A stretch of DNA of 64,000 bases from Periplaneta americana (lineage: Eukaryota > Arthropoda > Insecta > Blattodea > Blattidae): assembly GCF_040183065.1 (NCBI RefSeq), contig NC_091119.1:205906298-205970297 (forward strand), given 5' to 3'. Below, one piece after another: positions 53,193-63,640 of the stretch (its first letter is position 1; each line of letters opens with the position of its first letter). Made by a program: the position numbers and the translations under genes. The notes beneath the pieces are model-generated. The model ran no database searches. It was not told the DNA's origin and was given only the letters and a program-made list of their open reading frames with translations.

Positions 53193-53819
53193 TGTGACAG
53201 CGACGTGAGATTCGAACTCACGACCAGCGTCCCGCAAGAGAGAAGATCGCGCGGAGCACTTGGGATGGCGCGCGGCGGAGAGGGGAAAAGGGCCAACGCG
53301 GCGAGAGAGTGGAGCGGGAGTGCGCGCGCATCTGGTGCTGGTAGAGAGGAGAGGGCTCGGGATTTTTCTGGAGTGCCATCTCTAGAGACGCGTGGAGCCT
53401 TCGAGGCTACGTCGCTGTTGCTATAAATTACGGACGCGAAGGAACGACAGCAGTTTTCCAGTTTGCAGTTTTCAGTTATTAAGTCAGTGAGTAAGCCAGA
53501 GCAAGCAAGCCAGACTTGTGTGCCGGAGTTCGACTCGAGTGTGCGTCCGCATCTGCGCCAGCATCCGAAGGCCTGAGTTCGAGTGCAGTGGACCGCAGTT
53601 GGAGGGACCTGAGTTCGAGTGCAGTGGACCGCAGTTGGAGGGACCCGAGTTCGAGTACAGTGAACAGTATCTGAAGGTCTGTGGTTCGAGATACTGTGAA
53701 CTCGAGTGACTGAGATAGAAGAACTGTGAACTGAGAACTGGTAGTTCTGATTTGTAAATAGTGCTTTGTAAATATTAGTTAAGATTAACAGTACAATGTT
53801 GTTACTAATAAAATTCACA
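53193..53819 (+). repeat. 3' LTR
   Basis: 627 bp and almost identical to the 5' LTR (about four differences counted by eye). It carries the same two-unit 36-bp repeat near 53573. Confidence 0.93.
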
Positions 53820-54514
53820 ATATCAATACCTTAAAAACAATATACTTTGCATACTTCCACTCAGTAATGAGTTTTGGAACTATATTCTGGGAAAATTCTA
53901 CAGATAGTAACAGTATATTCCTACTACAAAAAGAGTAATTAGAATAATATTAGCTGCCAAATCTAGGGAATCGTGTAGATAATTTTCAAAAAACTACAAA
54001 TAATGCCCATGGCTTGTCAGTATATTTTTTCATTAATAATCTTCCTCGTATGTAATCGTGAAAACTTTGTAACTAATTCAACAGTTCATAGCATAAATAC
54101 GCGTCAAAAATGACTTTCATACTCCATCAGCAAGTCTATCGTGCTATCAAAAAGGAGTGCGTTATATGGCAGTAAAATGTTTAATAGCCTCCTTGTGGGT
54201 ATAAAAAATCAAACTCAAAATATAAGATTATTTAGGGCCAAATTAAAGAAGTACCTAATTTCTCACGCCTTCTATTCTGTAGGTGAGTGTATGACATTCA
54301 ACAACGCTTCATGAATATTTCTGTCTTGTATTAAGTATCGATACTAATTCCTTGTATTCTAAACCCTTCTGTATACATTCAACTAGACTGTGACTATAAT
54401 TAAGAATTTATAGTATTATTAAGATTTTTTTGATATGTTACATATTCTAGCTTGAAGTGATGTACGAATACCATGGAATGTAAATAAATACAATTCAATA
54501 CAGTGACCGCATTA

Positions 54515-54660
54515 CATGAACACTTGCAGTATAGGACGGTCTCATCATGTGATCGAGAACCGAGAAATCCGGCCGTGGTCGAATTCAACGAGGTGAGGTA
54601 AAATGAAATGAATATACCGCGAACTAAGAGAAATGGAAGTCTGTGTATATAGCAAATAGA
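54515..54660. repeat. Distal part of the duplicated gene flank
   Basis: ggacggtctcatcatgtgat, tccggccgtggtcgaattc and atataccgcgaactaagaga match 11128-11222 in altered form. In the gene 1 copy the RTE-like LINE interrupts just to the right; here the sequence continues. Confidence 0.7.
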
Positions 54661-56455
54661 ATTTATAGGTACTAAAAGGTAAGAATTATGACTATGACAG
54701 AAAACCAATAAATAAATAACGTGATTAGTAATGTAAGAACGAAAGAAAGTGAAAAGTCAGCCCGTGGACTAAATGACAGAAATATGAACACATCTAGCTT
54801 AAGACCGCCTCAACACGTCATCTCGGGGCATGGACGTATTCTACAAGCTGAGGTTTGGTTCCCAAAAAATGAAAAGAATATAGGCCTAGCAAGAGCTAAG
54901 AGGTATGGAAATCTAGTCATACGGGTCGGATAAATTTCATAACACGAATTCCTTCCTTTCCCTCTTACTTCAAAATTCCAGCCATGTGCACGCAAAAGTA
55001 AATTATTGGCACTGAAAAGTGCCTTTTCGTAAACATGATGATGCGCATTCGACAAACGCAGACAAATCTGCTCTTTTTAGTATTTTCAGATATAATTCTT
55101 GGTGAGGAATCCGTATACTGAAATTTTCCCAAAGGAATAAAACAATACTAATATTCATCGGGTCCAGAGAAGTGCAAATTAATGCAAACCGTTCTTCACC
55201 ACTTTTCCGAAAACATTACTCCTAACATCTGTTTTTCTCAATTGTACTTTTCTTCCAATCCCTTTTTCCCGAAACTAACTTTCCGAAACGATTATTCCAA
55301 AAAGTAGCATTTTTCCAAAATAAGTTTTATATTTTTAATCACTATTTTCGGATGAGAATTCATGAATGTGAAACTCTAACAGTACTTTGCAATGTCAAGA
55401 GAACCGTCCCAGGTCATGGTGCTTGAATTTAATGAAAATTAATATTTAAGCTAATTTTCGTTCGTTAAGAAACATGCTGATAGTCATTTGTTCCTCTTTT
55501 TCCTCATTTACGAAATATACTGACTTGAAAATCGTTGCTATGTACTTCTACTCGGATCCTCAAGCTTCCGCGATACCTCAGAAGTAAGTGAATTGTGTCA
55601 CACTGCTACAATGTTTTTCAATAAAATGTATTTTGTCTCCTCTTATGTCTATGTGGAACTCTTTACAAAACATGATATTTTTCTTCTTTTTCATAAATTA
55701 TTCCTTACCAAATTTCTCTGTAATACTGCATGTGTAGAACGCTTTTCACTCCAGGTTTTTCGACATGATCGCTTGGTAAGCAGGAATTCCAATCGACAGG
55801 TTAATGTATGCACAACGTATTTAACAGATTGTAAAAAGAGATGTGTTTAGATACTACACGGCAGTCAGCAATACTACCAGGTAACGCTCCCCGACTAGGC
55901 CGGTTGTCCGCTTTGAGTCTCGTAAGGACAGCCAGAGGAGGTGGACTCCGAGAAGAAGAGCATTATGAGCCTACTACCAAGTATTGCAGAACCAAATACA
56001 AGCTAGAACAGGCCTACACAAACAGCGCTCATTGAGCTCGCCGGAAAGGTACGTCGGAATGACGTATGCCTGCTCTAGGTAGAGGATAGTCCACGCAGAT
56101 ATCTGGTGTAGTGTGTATTATCAGTAGCTATTTCACTTTGCTCTCTCTACGGCTACATAATGGAGGAATCTAAAAGACGGAAAAGTGACATCAGGCAAAT
56201 TCTTTTAATATTACATGGGAGAATGCTTATTATTTCTCAGCAGCTGGAGTCAATACTTATCTGCCACAAGAGTTTGAAAGAAGAGGAAAACATAATATAA
56301 TGCGTCATTACTAGTCCATACATAGAGATACAATGGTTTTGTTGGTGAAGATCGCAGTAAAAAGGTTCAGGAGTTGAAAGTTGCATTATTACATGAGGTA
56401 GGGTACGTTATAATTTATTAATCTTCAACAATTTATAAATATCTCTCTTCAGGGA
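54661..56455. other. Intergenic stretch, nothing recognised
   Basis: Only short chance ORFs (for example 55841-56035) with no family I know. Some repeated phrases such as ttttccgaaaac and tttcccgaaac lie at 55200-55300. Confidence 0.45.
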
Positions 56456-57140
56456 AAAGGTCAGCTCATTGTTGATGTGTTGAATAAATTAAGGGATTTC
56501 AGTCGTAAACTTACACTTTTCGTAAGTCATTTTCGGGAAGGTAATATGGCTCACTTTCGAACGATAGAAACTGCTCGTGATGAAGCCATGTTAAACGATT
56601 GTGTGCAAATATTAATTGAAATTCAAAATGAATTTAATTCTAGGTTCAAAGATCTTGTCTTAAATTGGAAAGAAGTTTAAAGTTATAATAAATTCCTTCA
56701 AACAGTGTCATACATATCATTTAAGTGTACTTAAATGCGACAGGCTCAAAATTCCGGCACACTGAGGACGCTCATATAACCTCGGCAGTTGCGAGCGTCG
56801 TTAAATAAAACATAACATTTAACATTTAACGATTTACAGCTCGAACTTATTGATCTTCAATGTGACCTAAGGGCTAAAGATCGTTTGAATAATACTACTA
56901 GCCTGGTTGAGTTTTACAAGACTAAACATTAGCAATAATATCCACGACTACACAGGCTGGCTGTGAAAATGATTGCTATGTTTGGCTCAACATTTATATT
57001 TGTGAGCAACTGTTTTCTATAATCAACTTTAATAAAGGCAGACGTCGAACATCTGTAACTGATGTTTCATTACGATCAGTAGGCTACTGTTCCTTTCAGC
57101 TGCCAACAGCATAAAACCTCATTCTGATGTACTGATAAAT
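56456..57140 (+). pseudogene. hAT-type transposase remnant (GTF2IRD2/ZBED-like C-terminal half)
   Basis: The first part reads GKGQLIVDVLNKLRDFSRKL, MAHFRTIETARDEAM and LIEIQNEFNSRFKDLVLNW. After a SINE fragment it continues DLQLELIDLQCDLRAKDRL, then MIAMFGSTYICEQLFSIINF, NKGRRRTSVTDVSLRS in shifted frames. The LELIDLQCD...L-x-F segment and the STYICEQLFS dimerisation motif are typical of hAT transposases and the host genes derived from them. Stops and frameshifts show it is dead. No ends were found. Confidence 0.7.
56715..56813 (+). mobile_element. SINE family A fragment, head missing
   Basis: The + strand carries catttaagtgtacttaaatg, cgacaggctc, ttccggcacac and cggcagttgcgagcgtcgtt, ending aaataaaacataac. 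This is the reverse complement of the tail half of the copies at 101, 15128 and 16507. It has an internal deletion and splits the hAT remnant. Confidence 0.8.
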
Positions 57141-57299
57141 AAAAACATAACAAAATGATATTGTACATTTAAGTAGCTACAGAATTTCTATTATTTCTGT
57201 AAAATAAAAATTTCTTTATTATTTAATAATAGTCCAAGACAGTTTTGTTTACACTGAACGGGAATTCATTTCATGAACACCTTGTGTATATTTTGTACG

Positions 57300-57600
57300 A
57301 GATCACCCCTTCTTCCAGTCCACCCTTATACAGAGCGCAGCTAATACCTGCATTCCGCTCAGGAGCTGTGAGCCGGCTCGGAGAGCGCAAACCTTGTGCA
57401 GGCCTGACCTAGACAATATAAACGTTGTTGGGTTAATGGCTGAGGCACAAAGAACTACTCCGTATACCCAAGTTTTGGTGAAGTTTTGGACTTCACAAGA
57501 ACTACAAAAATCATATCTCTTAGATATTGCGATTGCTGAGCTTAAAGGGTCTATTTCCATGTTAAGAAATAATTTCTTTATCAGTAGTTACAAATTTTAA
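57300..57600 (+). other. Unassigned ORF region
   Basis: The + frame at 57394-57600 reads MCRPDLDNINVVGLMAEAQR and onward, 68 residues. It follows the hAT remnant, and its composition is protein-like, but I do not recognise it. It could be host or transposon. Confidence 0.25.
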
Positions 57601-57659
57601 TATTTTTGTGTGAAAGTAAATCATACTCTTTCATTAATGTTACTTTTTGTTGATTCTTT

Positions 57660-57905
57660 TATTAGAACTACAGTTGTTCCATTTTTATATTTCCATTTCG
57701 TATTATGTTCTGGTCATTAGACACAATCATATACTTTGTCTTTTCGGTATTTACTTCCAAACCTATCTCCTTAATTGCTTTAATTAAAATTCTCGTGTTC
57801 TTCCTAGTAGTTTGTGGATTTTCTCCTAACATATTCATGGCATCCGCATAGACAAGCAGCTGATGTAACCCGATTAATTCCAAACCTATTTTATCCTGAC
57901 CCGAT
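57660..57905 (-). mobile_element. RTE-like LINE fragment
   Basis: The minus strand reads LIGLHQLLVYADAMNMLGEN, then EIGLEVNTEKTKYMIVSNDQ. It aligns with the palm region of the copy at 11235, but with YADA in place of YADD. Both ends are truncated. Confidence 0.8.
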
Positions 57906-58700
57906 TAGCAGTAGCACTTCATTTATGTATCCGACCGAACTCAGATATTGCAAGTGTTCGTTTTAGTCACCGAAATGGAGTAATGCAGTTACTTCAGCAT
58001 TACCCTACTCACACCTCCCGTACTGAACACAAAGGGATCACGCGGAATGCCAGAAAAGTGTCATGTAATGACCAACAGCCGATGGTTTGCCGGTCCGTTG
58101 ATCTTGACGTAAACAGAATTCATGTAGTGGAACGCACGCAAATGTGATATGTGACAAAAAATACCCCTCTTGTCTGAAGTGCAGTCATTTTCATACCAGT
58201 TTAGTAACTGCTATCAGTCTTTGCAGTTGTGACAACAACTTAGGTGACACAGTGACATAAAGATAGTTTAGGAGGATATCTCTGATTACTGAACTCTAGC
58301 GGAGCATTAAATATGAATTCATGCAATTCATTTGTAATTCTTCTCGTGTTAATATTTGAACCACAGATTAAAGGACTTCAAGATCCATTTCTCTGTAAGT
58401 AAAGTATTTATAGAGTATTTCTAGTCAAATATATAAAAATTTACATGTTACTACTCATTTTAGACATTATCACATGCATGATAACAGGGTTCACGTAAGG
58501 AAGAATGTTTTGCGATGTGAATTCTTAGCTACTCAGTTCACAGCACTGTGTAGTTTACAACTCTTTTACAGTTAATCATTCGAAATAAATTTCCTAAACC
58601 TAATACTACTATATCTCTATGGGAATCTTACACCTGTTTAACTAACAAATGTTCTCTCTTTCTTGGTACTGTGGTAAAATAGACGAATAACCTACATCGC
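57906..58700. other. Intergenic stretch, nothing recognised
   Basis: No ORF, TIR pair or tRNA box that I can support. Confidence 0.45.
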
Positions 58701-58708
58701 TTTTTTGG

Positions 58709-58932
58709 TTAATAACGAATAAAAATTCGCTACGGCGCCGGAGAACGAACCCAGGACCTCCCAGTGTTTTTTTCCTTTGTGACCTTACTCCACGTTCGTC
58801 ATTATATTACGTCATCCTACAAGGAGCGCACTCATAGCCTACATGTAACTGACTTGTGCGACCGGGACCCTACAGTTAGACAAGTAATGGGTTCGATACC
58901 CGGCGCCGAAGCGAATTTTTCTCCGTTATTAA
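58709..58932. mobile_element. Inverted-repeat element with tRNA-like boxes in both arms
   Basis: A 45-bp left arm (58709-58753) and right arm (58888-58932) are imperfect reverse complements sharing aaaaattcgct and cggcgccg. Both contain a B-box-like ggttcgatacccgg or its complement. The loop has no ORF. It could be a foldback element or a SINE dimer. Confidence 0.6.
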
Positions 58933-58939
58933 TCAATAA

Positions 58940-59548
58940 TAACCATAACAGATAATTCTGTAGGACGCAAAATTAATAATCTTTACATATATCGCTTTTC
59001 TTTAAATGGAGTTAGTTGCTAAGCTACGCGAAAGTGTGATTATATAATTACATTTTACTTTTCCATAGCTTGGGTACTAATGCTAACAAGTACAAGATTT
59101 TTTATTGTTTATTATATTCTATTTCTACTCTTAAATTGTGTCCTAGACGTTGTAAAACATTCCTGTAATTGTTGAAAGAAAATCACATAAACCTTAAAAG
59201 TACTAGACGGCATTTTGCCAAAAAGAGTAGGGTTCCTTTATATATTATGATCCTGGATAATATTTCAATATTTTAATAATTTATGTCATAATGAAATATA
59301 GTTCAGAATAGTTATAGTAGGCTATTTTTCAATAAACCTCGTAAGATAGCATTATTGTACATTTTGTAAGATATACTTATGAAATTTACAGGCTAACTCA
59401 AATAGACTGTTTGCAAAGTGTACTAAAAACTTGGGAAAATATAGGTTTCGAAAAAATAATTTAAAATTAAACTTATATTATGCTGTTGGTCATTATTGCC
59501 CTACGATTTGAATAAGCACATTTACTGAATATTCTCAGAAAATTATTA
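58940..59548. other. Intergenic stretch, nothing recognised
   Basis: AT-rich with no supported feature. Confidence 0.4.
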
Positions 59549-59550
59549 TA

Positions 59551-60536
59551 GCGGGTGATTCACGAAAATTTACGGTCACTTACGGAGCTTATTTCCGAGT
59601 TACACTAATTTGAAATTGTTGTAAAATGCCATTTTTCTTTAGTTTTAAGGGGAAAAGAAAATTACAAATAGAGAATGAACTATTCAGAAGTATCATTACT
59701 TTAATTGGCTAGTGTTCTGAAGCTAAAAATGTGTTGGTAATTGCTTCTACAGATTTTGTTTTTGAAATTTTAACTAAAATTTACATCATTCTTACGCACT
59801 TATCATAAAAATTGTTACAAAACATACATATGACTTTAGGCACTTGATTCTTTACAGTTTAATTATGCATCCTAACGTACAGTCTTAAAGAATTTACAAG
59901 AGTGGCGTGATTTGTAACAAATGCGTAAGAAAATGTAATTTTGTAGTTTCTATATAAAGCAACTGTGGAATTCACAATATATTCATATCTTCAGAATATT
60001 AACTAATTAAAGAAATCATACTCCTGAATATTTCATTCTTTATCTGCAATATTCTTTTACCCTTAATACTCAAGAATAATGGGCGGCCGGGTAGCTCAGT
60101 TGGTAGAGCAGCTGGCTACGGACTGGAAGGTCCGGGGTTCGATCCCAGGTGGTGACAGGATTTTTTCTCGTTACCAAACTTTCAGAACGGCCCCGAGGTT
60201 CACTCAGCCTCCTATAAAATTGAGTACCGGGTCTTTCCCGGGGGTAAATGGCGGTCAGAGCGTGGTGCCGACCACACCACCTCATTCTAGTGCCGAGGTC
60301 GTGGAAAGCATGGGGCTCTACCTCCATGCCCCCCAAGTGCCTTCATGGCATGTTACGGGGATACCTTTACCTTTTACCTTTTTACTCAAGAATAATGGTA
60401 TTCTACAAACAACTTCAAATTACTGTAATTCTGAAAATATTGAGATTATGAAAAATGTTTATATGACATTCTTTTGCTTAGAATGTCTTCGGAATTAAGC
60501 TCCGTAAGGGACTGTAAATCCTCGTGAATCACCCTG
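59551..60536. mobile_element. TIR element with TA duplication, split by a SINE
   Basis: The left end is GCGGGTGATTCACGAAAATT and the right end, reverse complemented, is CAGGGTGATTCACGAGGATT. The match continues to about 45 bp including cttacggagctta. TA flanks both ends. The first bases resemble the element at 2514-4216. No transposase is readable. A family C SINE is inserted at 60083-60382. Confidence 0.75.
60083..60382 (+). mobile_element. tRNA-derived SINE, family C, copy 2
   Basis: The head has gtagctcagttggtagagca (A box) and ggggttcgatcccagg (B box), close to a real tRNA over about 70 bases but without a pairing acceptor stem. It has a perfect 16-bp duplication tactcaagaataatgg (60067-60082 and 60383-60398). 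Full length. Confidence 0.92.
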
Positions 60537-60539
60537 TAT

Positions 60540-62187
60540 ATTTTGTATAATTATTTACAAAAGAAAGCTATGTATTTATATAAACAAATAAAAAAGCATA
60601 AAATTGCAATATTACACTCTGTACATAACCACAGTGTCTTAATCTTGTAGGCTAAGTTGATATTCATATGTAAGATATAATAATAAGCTTATATTATGAA
60701 ACAAATTTATAATGTTACACTTTATTGCACGACTTATAAATTGTTTAGGAAAGGAGCGAAGCAAAACTGTACGTATAGCATTACAAACGTGTTTCATATG
60801 TTATTTCTGTACGACAGCATTAATAATGAAATAACATCAGATTTGTGGTGATAGATAGTTTGATATCATGGTCTATGAAGAATGAGGTTTCTATGGCAAC
60901 AATGATGTATTAAATACTATAGCACGGCAAATCGTTTCATAAAATTAACTCTATGGTACAAGTTATGCCGTCATGATAGAATACATGACATTTTAGTTGT
61001 CATGGTAATATTTTACGGCTCTGGTACACATTATGTAGTTTCACTAACGATATAAACTGTTTATGCTCGACCATGCTGAAATGTAGTAATTATACACCTG
61101 GTAGCAGCCCTTTAATGGACCTCATTAAATACACCTATTCATTAAAGTTCAGGAGTTCCACCAATCAGAAAATACCATTGTGGCAATATGCAAGCGGAAG
61201 TATCGATTATCCTCGGATATGCAATCGAAAGACAACTAGCGCGAGATTAGATTAATAATTAGCGTTAATTGTAAATAATATTCAAATAAATTCAATTTGT
61301 CATCTCGTTTTTCAAAGTCTAATAAAATTTCAATGTTATATCAAGATTAATGTTTACTTTACTCTCTAGATTATATCAAGGTCAATGTAGACATTTGTTT
61401 CTCGGAAAAAAATCAATACTTCCGCGTCTGCGCACTTCTCACAATTTACGAGGTATTGCACAATGTCAGTTCCGCTCCTCAGTCAGACAAGAATAACATG
61501 AATACTTATGAATAATTTCAAGTTAGAAATATGGTCGAGCATAAAAAGTCGTATGAAACTTGACTATAATGGTTATTAAGGCGCTCGTATGAAAATTATG
61601 AAACTCGCTTGCGCCTTAATTACTACCATTATAGGCTCGTTGCATAATGTACTATTATAATGCTGGAATACAAAAATGTATTGAACATTACACGCTTGTG
61701 ACTTTATCTTGATATGCATGCTTTTCAGAAACTGAAGTTAGGTAGTCAATATATAAGCTGAAGTAAGTTCAGTGTTAAATCACTTAAAACTTGAACTGTT
61801 TTATCTTTTTATGCAGTTGCTATTCGTAAGTGTGAGAAAACTATTCTCCTGAGTTTAATATATCATCTGCGAGATAACATCCAGTCAGAAATAAAAACAA
61901 ATCGGTGAAGTGGAGAGAGTGAATAAAAATATATTTGCGGCATATTCCACTTGTGTGAGACTACAGAATCGACATTTTCAAGCATCCATTATAGGCTAAG
62001 TGTGTTGTGGTTTAAATGCGCTATTATGGTGCTAATTATAGCTCAGAATAAGAGTGAATGTAGACATTTGTTACCTATGAAGACTGGCAAGTTACACCAA
62101 CGAAAGACTTTTTTATCCTAGAATATAACATTTGGTCATATGTGAACAATAACAAAATTTAACATTGTGCTCATCAAGCATTGTTGG
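60540..62187. other. Intergenic stretch, nothing recognised
   Basis: AT-rich. An inverted word pair around 61560-61640 (tataatggt...accattata with aaggcgc...gcgcctt) forms a possible hairpin. No gene or transposon end is supported. Confidence 0.4.
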
Positions 62188-62449
62188 GTCCACACCTGTG
62201 GAGTAACGGTCAGCGCGTCTGGCCGCGAAACCAGGTGGCCCGGGTTCGAATCCAGGTCGGGGCAAGTTACCTGGTTGAGATTTTTTCCGGGGTTTTCCCT
62301 CAACCCAATAGGAGCAAATGCTGGGTAACTTTCGGTGCTGGACCCCGACTCATTTCACCGGCATTATCACCGTCATATCATTCAGACGCTAAATAACCTA
62401 GATGTTGATACAGCGTCGTAAAATAACCCAATAAAATAACAAAAAATAA
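62188..62449 (+). mobile_element. tRNA-derived SINE, family B, copy 2
   Basis: The head has tggagtaacggtcagcgcg and gggttcgaatccaggtcgg, and the body and aataaaataac tail match 20080-20339. It has a perfect 12-bp duplication aagcattgttgg (62176-62187 and 62450-62461). Confidence 0.92.
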
Positions 62450-62461
62450 AAGCATTGTTGG

Positions 62462-63290
62462 TTGTGTTTCCTTGCCAACTGGAATACATTTTGTGCTCAA
62501 CATGGATTTCATCTTTCGCTGATGAAACTACAATGGTACCTTATCATCACATAGTGCCACTAAGATAATCTCGTATTTAAAAACGATTGTATCACGTTAT
62601 AGAATTGCAGGTCTCTGCCTAACAGTTTGAAATAATCAACTCAAACACGTGACCCGTACATAACTTGAGGTGCATTAATTCCCTACGTTTTAAATTGTGG
62701 TTCGTTAAAAGACAGAAATAGTACATTGTACCTTACAAAACTAAAGAGATAAGCAAATGCCTATCTTGACAATGATAAATTATGTCTTACATAAGGAATT
62801 TTATCTCAAAAACAGTTGAAGGTAGACAGCTGATTATTTTACAGCTTATGGACACATAACGTGACTTTATGCTGAAACAGTAGGTTTCCTTTAATTTATT
62901 ACCTTACTGAGAAATAATTGTTTCCCAATTTGTATATTTTATTAACGATTTTCAGTATATCACCTCTTGTAACACCTCCATAATTTAACACATTTAAAAA
63001 CATTTTTTCTGTACATGTAAAACATTCAAATCGTGATAGTTTATTCAGCTTTCTAGAATGAATAGAAGATTATTTTGCATACAAAAACTAAAATTAGGAA
63101 AAATAAATATCAAATAAAACATACTGTATATATATGGGCATTTTTCTTCTAGAATATTGAACTTTCTCACTGCACACTCATTTAATTATAGAGTCATATA
63201 TAATGCACCATTTTAAAGAGGAAAATCAAATAAAATATTGGACAAATAAAAAATAAATCAATACTTTCACTCATAACCCAACTCCGTTGC
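62462..63290. other. Intergenic stretch, nothing recognised
   Basis: AT-rich, no supported feature. Confidence 0.4.
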
Positions 63291-63299
63291 CCCTTAAAG

Positions 63300-63524
63300 G
63301 TGCGAGTTCCTGAACCCAGGACTATTTCATATTCTGGTAACATATTTAAACTTGAACGTGTTCTAGCTCTCTGGAGTCGAAGTCCAGTTAACGGAGACGG
63401 TGCAGATTCCTTTGTGCCACCTGGGTACGAAAACGGGAATGGTATTTTGGAGTCTCATCCCGAGGTCTCATCAGTGAGAGCTAAAAGAGACACTAGCGAA
63501 GCGAGACGAACTTCTGAGGTATGA
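63300..63524 (+). other. Possible orphan exon or chance ORF
   Basis: A 74-residue frame including VNGDGADSFVPPGYENGNGI and RAKRDTSEARRTSE is GC-richer than its surroundings. It has aaag directly before gtgcgag and a donor-like gtatga after the codons for TSE. It is not recognised. It could be an exon of a gene to the right or a repeat. Confidence 0.25.
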
Positions 63525-63640
63525 AATACATTCAAGTGTAATGTCACATTATGCGTGTACCGGTATATGAATACATGAGACACAAATGCAGACAATTTCA
63601 TATTCATAACAATTAAGTATAAAATATATTTTGAAGACAA

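Larger units (their letters stand above)
47596..53819 (+). mobile_element. Ty3/Gypsy LTR retrotransposon, gag-pol, near-identical LTRs
   Basis: A 6.2-kb element with 627-bp LTRs at both ends, TG...CA termini and a 4-bp ATAT duplication (47592-47595 and 53820-53823). The internal part encodes gag with a zinc knuckle, then protease, reverse transcriptase, RNase H and integrase in the Gypsy order. No envelope gene is seen. I count about four differences between the LTRs, so the insertion is young. Gag looks open; pol looks interrupted about once, so I treat it as a broken fossil. Relatives in this window are the solo LTRs at 8925 and 24326. Confidence 0.93.
47545..54510 (+). mobile_element. LINE family B copy, split by an LTR retrotransposon
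   Basis: Left of the LTR element, about 47545-47595 (tctatgcaagaaatataaatat) matches 33057-33078. Right of it, 53820-54510 continues atatcaataccttaaaaaca as at 33078 onward, to an aataaatacaattcaatac tail. So the LTR retrotransposon inserted into an existing LINE copy. The LINE frame is decayed (C-terminal reverse-transcriptase part only). Confidence 0.8.

Noticed and set aside
60083-60155. tRNA-like sequence with A and B boxes (also at 20080, 38279, 44615, 62188 and, reversed, at 101, 15128, 16507)
   Set aside because: Acceptor stems do not pair, and each is followed by a SINE body and flanked by target duplications, so these are SINE heads, not tRNA genes.
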